From Agrocybe praecox (taxonomy: Eukaryota > Basidiomycota > Agaricomycetes > Agaricales > Agrocybaceae), in the NCBI GenBank assembly GCA_964017145.1, contig OZ024845.1, positions 868,001 to 932,000 of the forward strand: a stretch of 64,000 nucleotides of DNA, written 5' to 3'. The notes under the pieces are model-generated. The model was not told where the DNA came from. It ran no database searches and saw nothing but the letters and a program-made list of their open reading frames with translations. Made by a program: the position numbers and the translations under genes. Positions 24,361 through 36,235 of this stretch are shown in pieces; the stretch's first letter is position 1, and the number at the start of each line of letters is the position of its first letter.

Positions 24361-24508
24361 ATCTATGTATCACATAGGTTAGGAAACAGTCTATTATTCA
24401 TATATAAAGGTAGCTGATACAGGTGACAAGTGCTCACCCCTTACTGTCAATCACTGCACCCGTCCATCTGTAGCCAAGGCCCGTATTCCTTTGGTCAACT
24501 CTTGACGG

Positions 24509-25738
24509 TGTCAACGTGAAAAAGGTTTTCACTTGGGTTTACCGGAACTGAGGTGTTCGGGATATTCCAATTGGTTCAACAGTAAAATTTACCGAGATGC
24601 TGTAATGTGATGTAGTAAGATGATATGTGAGTAACTAAAAAGAAAGATATGAATGTGAGTAGAGTGCTGAGACTATAATAGAAATGAAAAGAAAATAGAT
24701 CAAAATCTGGATGATAAAACTTATCGTAGCTTTATCACTCTTGACCTTACGTGCCTTAACCTAGTGATACTTGAAGTATCTTTGTTATAATCAGAATCTG
24801 GATGATAAGGCTTATCGATGCTTATCACTTCTGAGTTATCGTTGATTGTTGACTATCAATCTTCTGTGCAAATCAGAATCTGGATGACAAGAATGCTTAT
24901 CACTTCTGAGATGCGGTAATCGTTAAATGTACTTCTTCTTGGCAGAAATTCAGAATCTGGATGACAAGAATGCTTGTCACTTCTGGGGTATAGTAAACGT
25001 CGTAGGTATCTCTTCTTGGCAGAAAGTAGCTCGTGGCAGAAAGTAACTCGTGGCGGAAGGTAACTCTTGGCAGAAGGTAACTCTTGGCAGACAGTAGCTC
25101 GTGGCAGAAAGTAACTCGTGGCAGAAGGTAACTCTTGGCAGAAGGTAACTCTTGGCAGACAATAGCTCGTGGCAGAAAGTAACTCGTGGCAGAAGGTAAC
25201 TCTTGGCAGAAGGTAGCTCGTGGGAGAAATCAGAATCAGAATCTGGATGTTAAGGCTTATCGATGCTTAACACTTCTGAATTACTTAGAGAATAATAGTA
25301 CTTGAGAGTCTTATTGAAAGGAAGTTGTAAAGCAGTAAAGTTATGGGAAAAAGGTAGAATGATTATTCTTCTTTCTAATCTACTACATATTTATACTGTC
25401 TTTCTATCCTACATCATAGTTCATGTTTCATGTTTAATAAGTGTAAATCATAATGCCTTAGTAATACATTAGTAATAGTATTCATGAGTGTTACTGACGC
25501 ATGTTTTATATGGATGTGTTACATGTTTCATAATGTTCCCACGATTTATTAACCACGTGTTTCATATTTGTCACGTGTTTCATGTTCATCATGTGTTTCA
25601 TAATGTGTGTCTATTTATAAGTTTATGTTGCCTTGGAAGCGATAGGCTCTATCTGAATATTTGGGCTTGGTGTATTCTTCCTTCTCAACAATCTTCTGTG
25701 ATCATGTTTTTGACAACAAACAGGATCTAATGCTGACA
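24509..25738. mobile_element. Solo LTR (~1.23 kb) with 4-bp target duplication
   Basis: The segment starts TGTCAACGTG and ends AATGCTGACA, so the ends are TG...CA with 5-bp inverted termini (TGTCA/TGACA). It is flanked by ACGG at 24505-24508 and 25739-25742. The two outer flanks resemble adjacent parts of the gene copy at 49500-49640, so the LTR split a related sequence. No gag or pol sequence lies inside. The interior holds hairpin repeats and a 17-bp tandem array. Confidence 0.65.
24690..25285. repeat. Repeated hairpin units plus 17-bp tandem array within the LTR
   Basis: About five units contain CAGAATCTGGATGA(T/C)AAG followed, about 10-15 bp on, by CTTATCACTTCTG, which can fold back on it. 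Between 25010 and 25220 a 17-bp unit like CTCGTGGCAGAAAGTAA repeats about 12 times. Confidence 0.7.
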
Positions 25739-25840
25739 ACGGAACCGGAACTTCAACAAGAGCCAGCTGTTATCATGCAAGCTCCATGTTGCAAAACTTG
25801 CCCAGAGCTCTTGCTCTAGACCATGTCTCTTCCCTTGACC

Positions 25841-26852
25841 ACCACGACCATAACCACCTGCCACATAAATTACCCTCTGTCATCTACATTATTTGTCAAA
25901 GTACATCTATTTGCCAGCTAGCTTGCTCCTTCCGCCTATATTTGTCTGCCTTCCATCCACCGCTGCTGCCGCTGTCTTGTCTCACTTAAAAGATTTGAGC
26001 CCACTACTAGTCGGCAATCTTGAAGTTACGTTTAACCTCTTCTTTCACTATGATCCAACTGGCCAGTCTATTGACTGAATTAAACTTATTGTTCACCGTT
26101 GTTATTTTTCATTGACCGACCGACATACATTTTTCGGCTCTTGTGTATCTTCCAGGCATTGACCTCTTCTTTCTTGCGGGTTTCAACGGTGCATCCTTCA
26201 TCTCGCCAATCTTTTTTTTTGCGCCTCTTCCTATTGTACTTCACTGCCTACCTGATTTCACTCTTATTCTTGAAATTTTCTCCGCCTTTTGTGGGGCATT
26301 ATTGGTGGTATATTATATGCACATTTCTTTTTTCTCTTCTATCGATATCATTATGCCTCATTTCTTCCTTGTTTCTGTATTATTTCGATATCTGGTTCTC
26401 GAACTGAACTCATGACACTACGAAAGTAATGCCATTTAATTTTCTCATTCTCTCTCTTCTATCTTCTCTATCTTCACTCAGCCCCCTTCTTTTTAGCTCC
26501 AATTGTCGTAGTACATACACTACCTATCGTATTGTATTGTATGAGTGTATAACCTTACCTAGCCAGCTTACATATCCTAGTTTTCCTATGGCTTATGTCA
26601 TGCTTTTTATTGCTTTTCTGTACATACTACATTCTTTTGTTCGTCGTTGTTTCGTGTGTTCATTGTTTCTTGCGTTCCTAGTTTGTTGTTCTGCGCTGCT
26701 TTTGCGGTTTACTTCACCCCCTCTGGTCCATCTATCCACCACACTCTATCTACACTTGCTTATGCATACTCTTTATACCTACTCCTTAGCACTATGCCTT
26801 TGTATCTTAACACCAAGCCCAGCAGTATTGCTACTACCACCTGTTCCTCTTT
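25841..26852. other. Pyrimidine-rich AT/CT spacer, no gene called
   Basis: Open frames on the plus strand are rich in Leu, Phe and Ser because of the T/C bias. No domain or splice structure supports them. Confidence 0.45.
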
Positions 26853-27617
26853 CATCAGGAAAAACACTTTTTGCCCTGACTGCCCTCAGGGAGTTCAGGG
26901 ATGTCATAGGGCAGTCAGGGCAGTCAGGGCAGTCATGGCTCTTAGGACACCCCCGGAGACTTCTCTCTCAGAAATTCTTGCTCTCAGGGCATCCCAGGGC
27001 AACTCAGGACACCTGAGAGCAACTCTGAAACAAAAGGACCTTATCTCAAAATCTCAAAGTCCAAAGCCCTATTCCTAACTTACAAGTTTTGTTTGTGTCA
27101 TATCCTATATAATAGGGGGCTGCCAATCTTTTATTTATTATTTGTTTACATTTGAGGCCATAAAATCACATCAGTGGAGGCCAAACATGTAAATAGAGGC
27201 AAGTAAAAAGTCATGTGTTTGTATTTTGATCCCATCAATTCCAACCACATTGCTATTATTTAATATATAAACATCCAAATAGATAACTTGGTAACTGTTG
27301 GGCTTCTTAGGTGTCATTCTGGATGCATTTTACAGGTTTGGCAGCTATTATAATTAAGTATATTGTAGAAACATTGTTGTCAGGGTTACCCAGGGCTACT
27401 CAGGGCTACTCAGGGCTGTTCAGGGTGCATAGGACTTCCTCAGAGTATTATAATATTGTCAGGGCTACTCAGGGCCACCCAGGGCAGCCTAGAACACCCT
27501 TAAGGGGCAACTCAGACCTTCCCAAAGGACCTTTAGGGACCTTTAGGATGCATTATATACTCCTTGTTCTTTTAAATTTTCTCAAGGTTACTTTTGGCAA
27601 AAGTGTTTTTCCTGATG
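26853..27617. mobile_element. Small non-autonomous DNA element with 22-bp TIRs (Plavaka-type ends)
   Basis: The left end CATCAGGAAAAACACTTTTT is the inverted counterpart of the right end ...AAAAGTGTTTTTCCTGATG, and TTT flanks both sides, consistent with a 3-bp target duplication. Inside each end a CAGGGC(A/T)xTCAGGGC-type short repeat is crowded, as in subterminal repeats of CACTA-like elements. The same terminal sequence starts at 54986, just downstream of the intact Plavaka gene, which makes Plavaka the likely mobiliser. Confidence 0.7.
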
Positions 27618-28260
27618 TTTCTTTTGCACGGTTTTGCAGTTTGCTTTTTGGTTTCCATTTTAAAAATCTCTGTCCGCTGTTCCTGTTTTCTTTCTAACAT
27701 TCCTTCCTTCATACCCACCTTACCTCCTTTCTTACTTTCCTCTCTCCTCATTCTTTCCACCTGTTCATCCTTACCTTTCTTCCAACTCTTCCATCCTTCT
27801 ATACATGCATATAAGAAATATACTATAAGTACAGTTTGAACAGGTTTTGGGTGTGTGTGTGTGTGTTTGGGAACTTGCAGCACTGCTGATGCGCACCCAA
27901 AAGTAATCTGACTTGGTGGATTTTGGTGAAATATTGCATGCAGTGTGCATGCCATAGATGGCAAAAAGAACATGTTATCATTGGTATAACCTACATGTCA
28001 AATCATGCTCTCTTTTGTTGTGGGTGTCAATGTGTATATGGAGATGTTGGTTTTATTTACATCATTTTACATAGAATGTCAAGAACAGTGTCAAAGTAGT
28101 ATATAAGCAGGGTCCTTCAAGTTTTGGATGTTTTTTGGGGTGGTAGTACATTCAGAAAATTGAGACAGAAAAAAAAATCTAGATCATGGAAATTTATTGG
28201 ACTTGTTGAGAACTTGATTTGTTGGCATTTTTCATTTTCTTTTGGTGTTTTTAGTTGGCC

Positions 28261-28760
28261 TACTCTGATTGTTCAGCAGCATGAATAGCTTTGGCTGCTT
28301 TGATTTCCTCTTCAATATTGTCTACAGCTGTGTGGAATATAGTACTATGTAAGTAATTAGTCATATAAACAAGTACAAAAAGAACATACAAAGACGATTT
28401 TTTAATATTATAGTCCAAAGAGCATCATGACTTTGAGTGGCAGTGGGTGGCTGGACATATTTAGCTAGTAAGGTTTTAAATATACAAGTTAATCTAGATA
28501 ACAAGGTGAAAAAACATACAATTTTGATCAAACAAGTGCACCAGCTTATAAACTGTCCTTTTTCCCTTGAATTTGAACTCCTCCAGTTCTGTTTAAATTG
28601 ATTTATGTAGAAAAATAACATTTACAATTTTTAAGGCTCACTATTGTATGATGCCAATGCAATTGGGACAGCATTTGAAACTTGTGAATGAGATAATGCT
28701 TGATAAAGCTTCAAAGTCTCTGAAAAGTAAGTTTCCAATGGGACATGGAAGTGTGTGTTG
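28261..28760 (-). CDS. Probable 3' exons of the first GTPase gene (or a separate small gene)
   Basis: Three or four minus-strand blocks look coding: ETLKLYQALSHSQVSNAVPI near 28725-28635, ELEEFKFKGKRTVYKLVHLF near 28590-28525, LAKYVQPPTATQSHDALWTI near 28470-28405, and VDNIEEEIKAAKAIHAAEQS with a stop near 28261. They are separated by AT-rich introns with GT-AG borders. They lie on the same strand as, and downstream of, the P-loop GTPase at 30.5-31.7 kb, so they may be its last exons with the minisatellite in a large intron. That link is inference. Confidence 0.4.
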
Positions 28761-29114
28761 AACAAATAAAAAACATGTTCTGAGCATATTATCAAAGCTG
28801 AAGAAATATATTAGATAGATGTTGAAAATAAAGTAGGATAAGAGCAAACATATAATAGAGCACAATGTGTTTTGAATTTGGGATTCAGGTAATCCATTAA
28901 ACTGAGAAAAAGTAAAATTACTGATATATGAAAATAATAATAATAAATAATTACCATTTTTTCAATGATTGAGGTTATTGGGGTAATTATTTGTTGCTAA
29001 AAAATCCAAAAAATTTGAATTAATGATATTTAAGTATCACAAAAAAAGATTACTCACAGCCTGAGAAAAATAAAAACAAAAGAGAAATAAACAAAAAGAA
29101 AAAGACAAACAAAA

Positions 29115-30395
29115 ACATATTTTACAGACATCCTATAAAACAAGGCAAAAGAAAAAAGAGTTAAGACAAAGCACAAAGGCAGAGAAGAGTGAATTCTACC
29201 CACGACCTATAAAACAAAGCAAAACTCAGAAGAATTAAGGCAAAGCACAAAGGCAGTGAAGAATGAATTCTACACACATCCTATGAAACAAAGCAAAACA
29301 CAGAAGAATTAAGGCAAAGCACAAAGGCAGTGAAGAATGAATTCTACACACATCCTATGAAACAAAGCAAAACACAGAAGAATTAAGGAAAAGCACAAAG
29401 GCAGAGAAGAATGAATTCTACACACAACCTATGAAACAAAGCAAAACACAGAAGAATTAAGGAAAAGCACAAAGGCAGAGAAGAATGAATTCTACACACA
29501 ACCTATGAAACAAAGCAAAACACAGAAGAATTAAGGAAAAGCACAAAGGCAGAGAAGAGTGAATTCTACCCACGACCTATGAAACAAAGCAAAACATACA
29601 AGAATTAAGGCAAAGCACAAAGGCAGAGACGAATGAATTCTACACACATTCTATAAAACAAAGCAAAACACAGAAGAATTAAGGCAAAGCACAAAGGCAG
29701 AGAAGAATGAATTCTACGCACAAGCTATGAAACAAAGCAAAACACAGAAGAATTAAGGCAAAGCACAAAAGCAGAGCAGAATGAATTCTACACACATTCT
29801 ATGAAACAAAGCAAAACACAGAAGAATTAAGGCAAAGCACAAAGGCAGAGAAGAATGAATTATATGCACTTTCTATGAAACAAAGCAAAACACAGAAGAA
29901 TTAAGGCAACGCACAAAGGCAGAGAAGAATGAATTATATGCACTTTCTATGAAACAAAGCAAAACACAGAAGAATTAAGGCAACGCACAAAGGCAGAGAA
30001 GAATGAATTCTACGCACAAGCTATGAAACAAAGCAAAACACAGAAGAATTAAGGCAGAGCACAAAGGCAGAGAAGAATCAATTCTACACACATCCTATGA
30101 AACAAAGCAAAAAACAGAAGAATTAAGGCAGAGCACAAAAGCAGAGCAGAATGAATTCTACGCACATTCTGTGAAACAAAGCAAAACACAGAAGAATTAA
30201 GGCAAAGCACAAAGGCAGTGAAGAATGAATTCTACACACAACCTATGAAACAAAGCAAAACACAGAAGAATTAAGGCAAAGCACAAAGGCAGAGAAGAAT
30301 GAATTCTACGCACATACTATGAAACAAAGCAAAACACAGGAGAATTAAGGCAAAACACAAAGGCAGTGAAGAATGAATTCCACACACATCCTATT
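29115..30395. repeat. 74-bp minisatellite, about 17 copies
   Basis: The unit runs AATTAAGGCAAAGCACAAAG, GCAGAGAAGAATGAATTCTA, then CACACATCCTATGAAACAAA and GCAAAACACAGAAG. It recurs at 74-75 bp spacing with few changes. The array is purine-rich on the plus strand and is not coding. It lies between coding blocks of the same strand. Confidence 0.9.
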
Positions 30396-30532
30396 CATCA
30401 TGGATGAAAAATCAGTGACTAGACAAGATTATAGAGCACACACTTACTCTCCAAAATTTCTAAAAATATCCAATTGATATATTATTTTTTAGCAAAAACA
30501 TTGAATGAAGGACATACCTCAGTATAAGGAAA

Positions 30533-31713
30533 ACATTCTATTATTTCTCCAAAATATATGCTCCCCTCACTTAATAACAATGGTATAAGATGCCTTTCAA
30601 ATATTATTTCAGTAACTCCCTCAACAGATTTTCTATCTTTAAATCAATACCTGTCAAATGCCTTTTTCATGCACAGCTCCAAATTTGCTTGCTGTGTTAA
30701 GACCAGAAGGTGACGTAGATTCTCATCACCAAGAGAATTCAATGTTTTGTGTATAAGAATATCACACTTGATTGTCTCTGGGTTAATTTCTACCACATAC
30801 AGCAGTCTATCAGATTCAAATAATTATACAATTTGACTGATTACACATTACCTCCCAGATACACTGCTGCTGATGGTGGATACTTTAATTTCTGCAATTC
30901 CAACCATGCACCTTCTTTCACCTGCTTGATAGCAGAAGCCCGATGCTGTACAGCTGGTTTATCCTTATCCTTTCGCCATTCCTCTGCATCTTTGACATGC
31001 ATCTTGGTGAAAATGACAACAACTGAAACTAAAGCTCATCATTAGAAATAATGTTATAATGATTATGTCAATAAGTGTGCACCCTTTCCTGTTCCGCATT
31101 CAGAGAAAAATTGCTTCTCTGCATGTGTTATAGGCCTTGAATTATCGACCGCAATGCAATACCTAGTGTTGATAATATTAAGGTAATATATCTTCGAAGC
31201 AATCGGAACGCGGTACCATATGGCATGCAATTGGTCATCCAGTCGCCGCTCTTGCGAACGCCCCTCGATAAAATCCTGTACTATTTTTAGCTCATCAACC
31301 CCACCACTCTCGAATCCGCGAGAGTCATGAAACACAAATTTCTCGTTGCTTTTGAACACCATCTCGTCGTTGATGTCATGTATGCCTCGCTGAGATATTA
31401 ATTGAGCCCAAGTCTACGGTAGTCATTGGCAACTAAACTGACCTCAATTGTGGGCTTAAGTACATGATCTTCGGGCGTCGTCTAAAGCAACGCACTAAGG
31501 AATCTAACACGGAGAAGTCTGATATATGCTCACTTGCTTCCCCTTCTTATTTCTTATAATCGGCTTCTCAGTGGTGTCGCAGACCCTCTGGAGGACAGTT
31601 GTTTTGCCCGAGTTGCGTCGGCCTATAATAAGAACACGGAAGCGGCCAAACTTGTCGCGAATCTGCTGGTAGCGTTCAGGAGAAATTACAGTGCTTTGCG
31701 CTGATGCAGACAT
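30533..31713 (-). CDS. P-loop GTPase (G-domain protein of a basidiomycete-expanded family), copy 1
   Basis: From ATG at 31713 the exons splice cleanly. The first exon carries the P-loop IGRRNSGKTT (G1). Two short exons follow, then FHDSRGFESGG (G3, DxxG), then VVVIFTKMHVKD (G4-like region with TK). Further exons encode ETIKCDILIHKTLNSLGDEN and VEGVTEIIFERHLIPLLLSE. Intron borders that restore phase include a GTACCG...CACTAG intron after HAIW, which joins WYCIAVDNSRPI. The protein should bind and hydrolyse GTP; its pathway is unknown. No lesion was seen in the exons followed. The 3' end is not certain; exons near 28.3-28.8 kb may belong to it. A paralogue lies at 39.8-42.2 kb. Confidence 0.7.
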
Positions 31714-32237
31714 TTTGTACAAGATACTTTGTATCGAGCAATGAGTGTTGAAAGATGTAACGATTGAAGGACTGATCAAGGCGATGAACAGAGTAACATC
31801 CAAGTCACACCTCAGTGACAGTGACCTTTGCCTTTCGGAACCCCGGCAGCATCTTTCCACCAACGGACGATATAAAACGTCGATACATAATATCTGGGAC
31901 TGCACTACATTACTCGCCATACCCTATAGAAGATTCCACAAGTTAGCAAGCGGGTAGATCAGATCTACTTGGACGACTCGAAATATCCTGGTTGGCTCAT
32001 CCAAACAAGCCGTATTGACATCTCCCTCTATGTCTGGGCCGTATTACAGACTGACTGGACTGCAATCAATTTGCATGGATGAGCGTGGCACTGCAGCATA
32101 TTGACCAAGATCCGCATGTTTAGACCTGAGAAGGTAGAAGGAACGTTTATGGGGGATTTTCTACGTGAACATGAAAGGTACGCAAATATAGGGTATTCAA
32201 TTCTCGAGTTGACTTGCATTCTTTTACACTACATTAG

Positions 32238-32712
32238 TCGCTGGCATCCACCGAAGTACCAAGCTACCGTCCATCTATTCCGGTGTTTGCTGTCTCTACC
32301 GACAAACTTGGAACCATCGTGTAGATTTCGAGCGGCGTTCCTGAGGAGCCTTTGAGGGTACAAGCAATGACTTGGAAGAAAGGGATCTGCATAATGACGT
32401 CAAGAGACTACGGGGGCCGGTGGAGCGAATTGGTGGACCTTATTCAAGTACCGAACATGCAAATTCTCGTTGTCGACGGTGTCCAAACAGGTGCCGCGGG
32501 TTACGGATCTGTTGGTGCCCCTAACTATACAACTCGCCTCGTCAACTGGGTATCAGCAGCGCGACGAATCCAGAATGCCCTCCTCTCATTTGAAACCTAG
32601 CAGGAAGGTTATCTTTGGTCGTCATTCTTGCTACTACCATCGGAAGACTCCTATCACTCCACGACGTCTCTCACGCCGAATGGAACAGTTGTGTTTGAGT
32701 GTCAAGATTTAC
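32238..32712 (+). pseudogene. Broken gene of unknown family with two in-frame TAGs
   Basis: One plus-strand frame codes convincing protein (ASTEVPSYRPSIPVFAVSTD, then WSELVDLIQVPNMQILVVDG and VQTGAAGYGSVGAPNYTTRL). It is cut by TAG at 32322-32324 and again at 32598-32600; coding resumes after each stop (ISSGVPEEP; QEGYLWSSFLLLPSEDSYHS). A likely intron with acceptor at 32236-32237 precedes the block, and another donor follows near 32714. Both stops could come from CAG by a C-to-T change. I do not recognise the family. Confidence 0.5.
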
Positions 32713-34557
32713 TGATTCTGTGAGTCGCTCACTCTTCCACAGACGTTACTTAACACTTACCTTGGTTGAAAACTGCCAAAGTATAAGCTGCAAGCACACG
32801 AGAAGTCGGACCGATGGCTGTATGTTTGGTTATGGGTGCTGTGGTAAGTGCCCTACATCTTTCAATACGTACCCATTACCATGAAATAATTATTTGTACA
32901 CCAGAATTATCACCTTCGTTCAGTCCTGCCTTCTATCGTCTCCGGGGCCCATCACTGCGCGCAGAGGGAGAGGTCGATGTTCAAAAGCAAGCCTTATTCA
33001 TACCGACCGGCGCAGGCTTTGAGGCACCCTAAAAACACTGGGCAGGACACCTTCCGAAGTGCCGATGGCTTGTGAGCCCATCAGATCGAGTACAAAGGCC
33101 TTACGACCGTAAACCGAGGCTGCGTGAGACAGGTAAGCAAATATCTCTATCTCGAGCAGTGTAACTATGTAACTCGCTCATCTTCTCACCAGACGTCGAC
33201 GGCGATGTTGAACAAAGTCGCCCGAACGTGATAGACCATCTCAATTTCCATCGATGCCGTGCTAAGGCAAGCGGTCGTGTATCATATCCGAGTCCATCGT
33301 ATGTACTCTCAAGCATCGAGCTGCAGGCGTATACTGACACGAATTTAGGATACAGTCTGTCTATTCGTGGTACGGCAGCGCGGAAGTGGGCAAGGGTTGC
33401 TGGTGGTGGATGAGAAGGAAGCAAATATGACGATGGAGAATTATTACCATTCTTGACATTACCCCAAGCAGATTCGAGGAATTAATGCCTGTTCTCTGTG
33501 AGCATGTGAGCACTTGCGCATGTATGTAAGAGAACCTCTTCTAGTTTTGGTGTCCATTAAAACTAAAATATTGTTTACTCCTAGACGACTTCATTCCCTC
33601 GATATCGTGCGGGATACCTAATAACCACCTCGGACATGCGTATATATTCTGCAGATCAACACTGCTTGGTGAAGATGCTTCCATGTTCCGCTGTATCATT
33701 GAGCGATTACAGACCCGAAATGCTCTGAGAGCCGTTAAGCGTTGAAAAAAAAAGTTGGGATGTGTGAACAAAAGATGATCGATTGGCTGCGTCTGCTTAA
33801 CGGTTAATTCGTACGTGGATATATCCTCTGGGATGCCGCTCTTCGCTGATCCAGTTCTTTGTCAGACTTGAAAATGTAATACTTACACCACGTAGTACTA
33901 TGAAGGAAATGTTTTGCACCACATCGACGAATGTCCATATGATACCCACCAATCCATAAGTTTTGAAGCCTCCACAGGCCACTACGTGAATTGTCCCTCG
34001 AAAGAGTCGATACAGGGAGTCCAAGTTTAGAGGCAATTCCACTACGAGTTTTCTATGGAAATCGTTACTGCCTCAGCTACCTGTAGTTCTCGTTTGTCGA
34101 TGTCCATTCTTCGAAAATTAGTTGGGAATGAGTCAAACGTCGCCCGCGCTTCGGATACCTATATAATCTTCCGATCATGCGCGAAATCATGCAACCAAAT
34201 CCACTTGTTCCAACCAGTCCATTTGTGATTCTGATTGCATGTTATTCTGAACATTGCTTTTGCGTAGATTCCAATACTGAAAAGTAATATTACATGTATA
34301 TTAAGTATATATAAATTCGTAAATGTGTCATCAGAATTCAAGCTCAAGATTCAGTGAGATGTTTTCCATCGATTCGGGACGGGTCATGTTGTTGCTTTTC
34401 GTTTACTTTCTCCGCGAGATGCGCGAGCCTGCACTTAGCCAGGTGGTAGGTTCGTATTTGGAAAGGACTGCTTGGAACTGGCAACTTCTTCAGCCACCTC
34501 CATAGGATATGGAATAATATTGATGCCTGCAGCCTGCTTAAATTTTGGAGTAAGGGG
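32713..34557. other. Mixed-composition DNA without a supported gene
   Basis: Only short frames in conflicting phases were seen. Some may be decayed exons of the broken gene upstream, but I could not join them. Confidence 0.35.
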
Positions 34558-36165
34558 CTGGTCCGACTCCGAGAGCTGAAAGCAGAACACTGATTTTTCT
34601 TCGATCGAAGTTTATCGTTTCTGGTAGGCTATTATCGGAGTGAGCCCATCTTGTAACGGCCGCTGAGGAAACCAAAAAAAACAAATGATTGGACGATGCT
34701 CCCCACTCCTGTTCATGAAATGGCCGACTCCGAACTGGATGAAGTTGCCATAACGGTGGGGTTCAGTTGGTACCGCCTAACGCTTCTCCTTCCTTTCCCC
34801 GCCGACGGTTTATCCGACGGATATAGCGCAACCTAGACGGACGCGGTCCCAGAGGTGCCTTCATGAGTGCCAATTCCAAAATATTTTCTCCTTGTCCATA
34901 TCCATCACCTCCTTCTTCACCATCTCCTTCGCCTTTGCCTCTTATTAGCCTTCCTACACCGACCACCTGCACCAAACCCATCGCATCTTCCCCCCTCGGT
35001 AAAAATGGGCTCGGGCGCCGCGCGACGATCGCTGATCCTCCTACGTCAGGATATGGGCACACTACGGATGGTCCTACTAGCCCTACAAGTGGGACTAACT
35101 CGAGCTAGAGCTCAAGCTCGACCATGACCATGAAGACGACAATGGAGGCGCTCAAGGAGGGGGTATCGCTCGGCTCGGAGTTGGGCCCTTTCAGGAAGAA
35201 TAAACACATCCCCTCTCATCGAGACTGCACCCACACCTGTGGCTGGGACTGGGACCGATGAGTCGGGCTCGCCTGCGTCATCGTAGTGGTCTTCGCGTAG
35301 CGGTTACGGGCATGGGTATAGTACCACCCATAATACCAACAGTAACATCCACAACACCCATGGCACACCGACGAGTAGGAAGAGCGGGTTACGCTAGAGG
35401 TCGAGCTATGATTCCTCGAGAGCGTCGGCGCCTTTGAGAGGTATAGGTGTGGGTGGGTGGGAGGAGCGTTAGCACGAGTGCTGTGAGCGGTGCAAGCGGA
35501 CCTGGTGCGTTGAGAGCGAGCGAGAAAGAGAGAGGTCCATGTCGAGCATGAACGCAAGCGAGAGAAGGAAAGTAGGGGATATGGAGGTGGGAACGCAGGT
35601 GAAGGGTGGGTGTGCGATGAGTCGCGATCGGGATAGCGTTGCAGAGAGGGCTGGGGCTGGGACGCTTAACAGTTGCACTACGAGCGGCGAAAGAGAACGC
35701 GAGTCGGGACCCCTAACACACAATGTATTGTATCCAAACCTGGGAATGCCGGTGTTTGTCACGACAAGACACGAAGGTTGGTCTAAGAGGGTAGTGAATG
35801 TCGTGAAGACGGAGGTCCAGTGACGGTCGATGTCGACAGACTCGAGAAGAGGTTCAGGATTGGCTGGATGCCGTGCGTCGAGAACCCAATATTAACTGGT
35901 AATTTTTCCGGTAAGCTTGGATCAAGTCAGTAGAAAATAAAGGCTTACCACTAACGGAAGTAACCCCTGCGCGCATATTGACCTCAGGATCGAGTTTCTC
36001 GTCGTAGTTGACTGTGTTAGGCAGTCCTATATACGTTGGACGTGGATGAGACATGTAAGGCGGCGCATAGAGTGCGAATCTGTAGCAAAGTTCAGACGTA
36101 ATCAAGTTACATCTCTACAAGGACGACGTACCTGTTAACGTTGATCGATATCGTTGAATGGTGGT
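34558..36165. repeat. Copy B of the dispersed duplicated segment (decayed genes on both strands)
   Basis: Collinear with 44024-45240: CCGACTCCGAGAGCTGAA, then CGGAGnnAGCCCATCT and GTCCCAGAGGTGCCTTCATG, and later the minus-strand block TYIGLPNTVNYDEKLDPEVN. In B the block IDPNLGYGGAFHDHHSTISI precedes that one, with an intron between. After the next intron the frame is shifted relative to copy C, so the minus-strand gene is broken here. A Ser/Pro-rich frame on the plus strand (34863-35160) is interrupted by TAG in a Ser run. Confidence 0.65.
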
Positions 36166-36235
36166 CATGAAATGCGCCACCATAGCCCAAGTTCGGATCG
36201 ATGTCGGAGAACCAAAGGGCAGAAGACGCGGAAGA

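Larger units (their letters stand above)
24440..25840 (+). pseudogene. Degenerate copy of the PNRC-motif-like gene, split by the LTR
   Basis: 24470-24505 (AGCCAAGGCCCGTATTCC, TTGGTCAACT) and 25750-25800 (CAAGCTCCATGTTGCAAAAC) align with 49505-49545 and 49590-49625. The frame is no longer open, so this is a decayed relative interrupted by the solo LTR. Confidence 0.45.

Noticed and set aside
29115..30395. CRISPR-like array
   Set aside because: The 74-bp units are contiguous and nearly identical with no unique spacers, in a fungal genome; it is a minisatellite.
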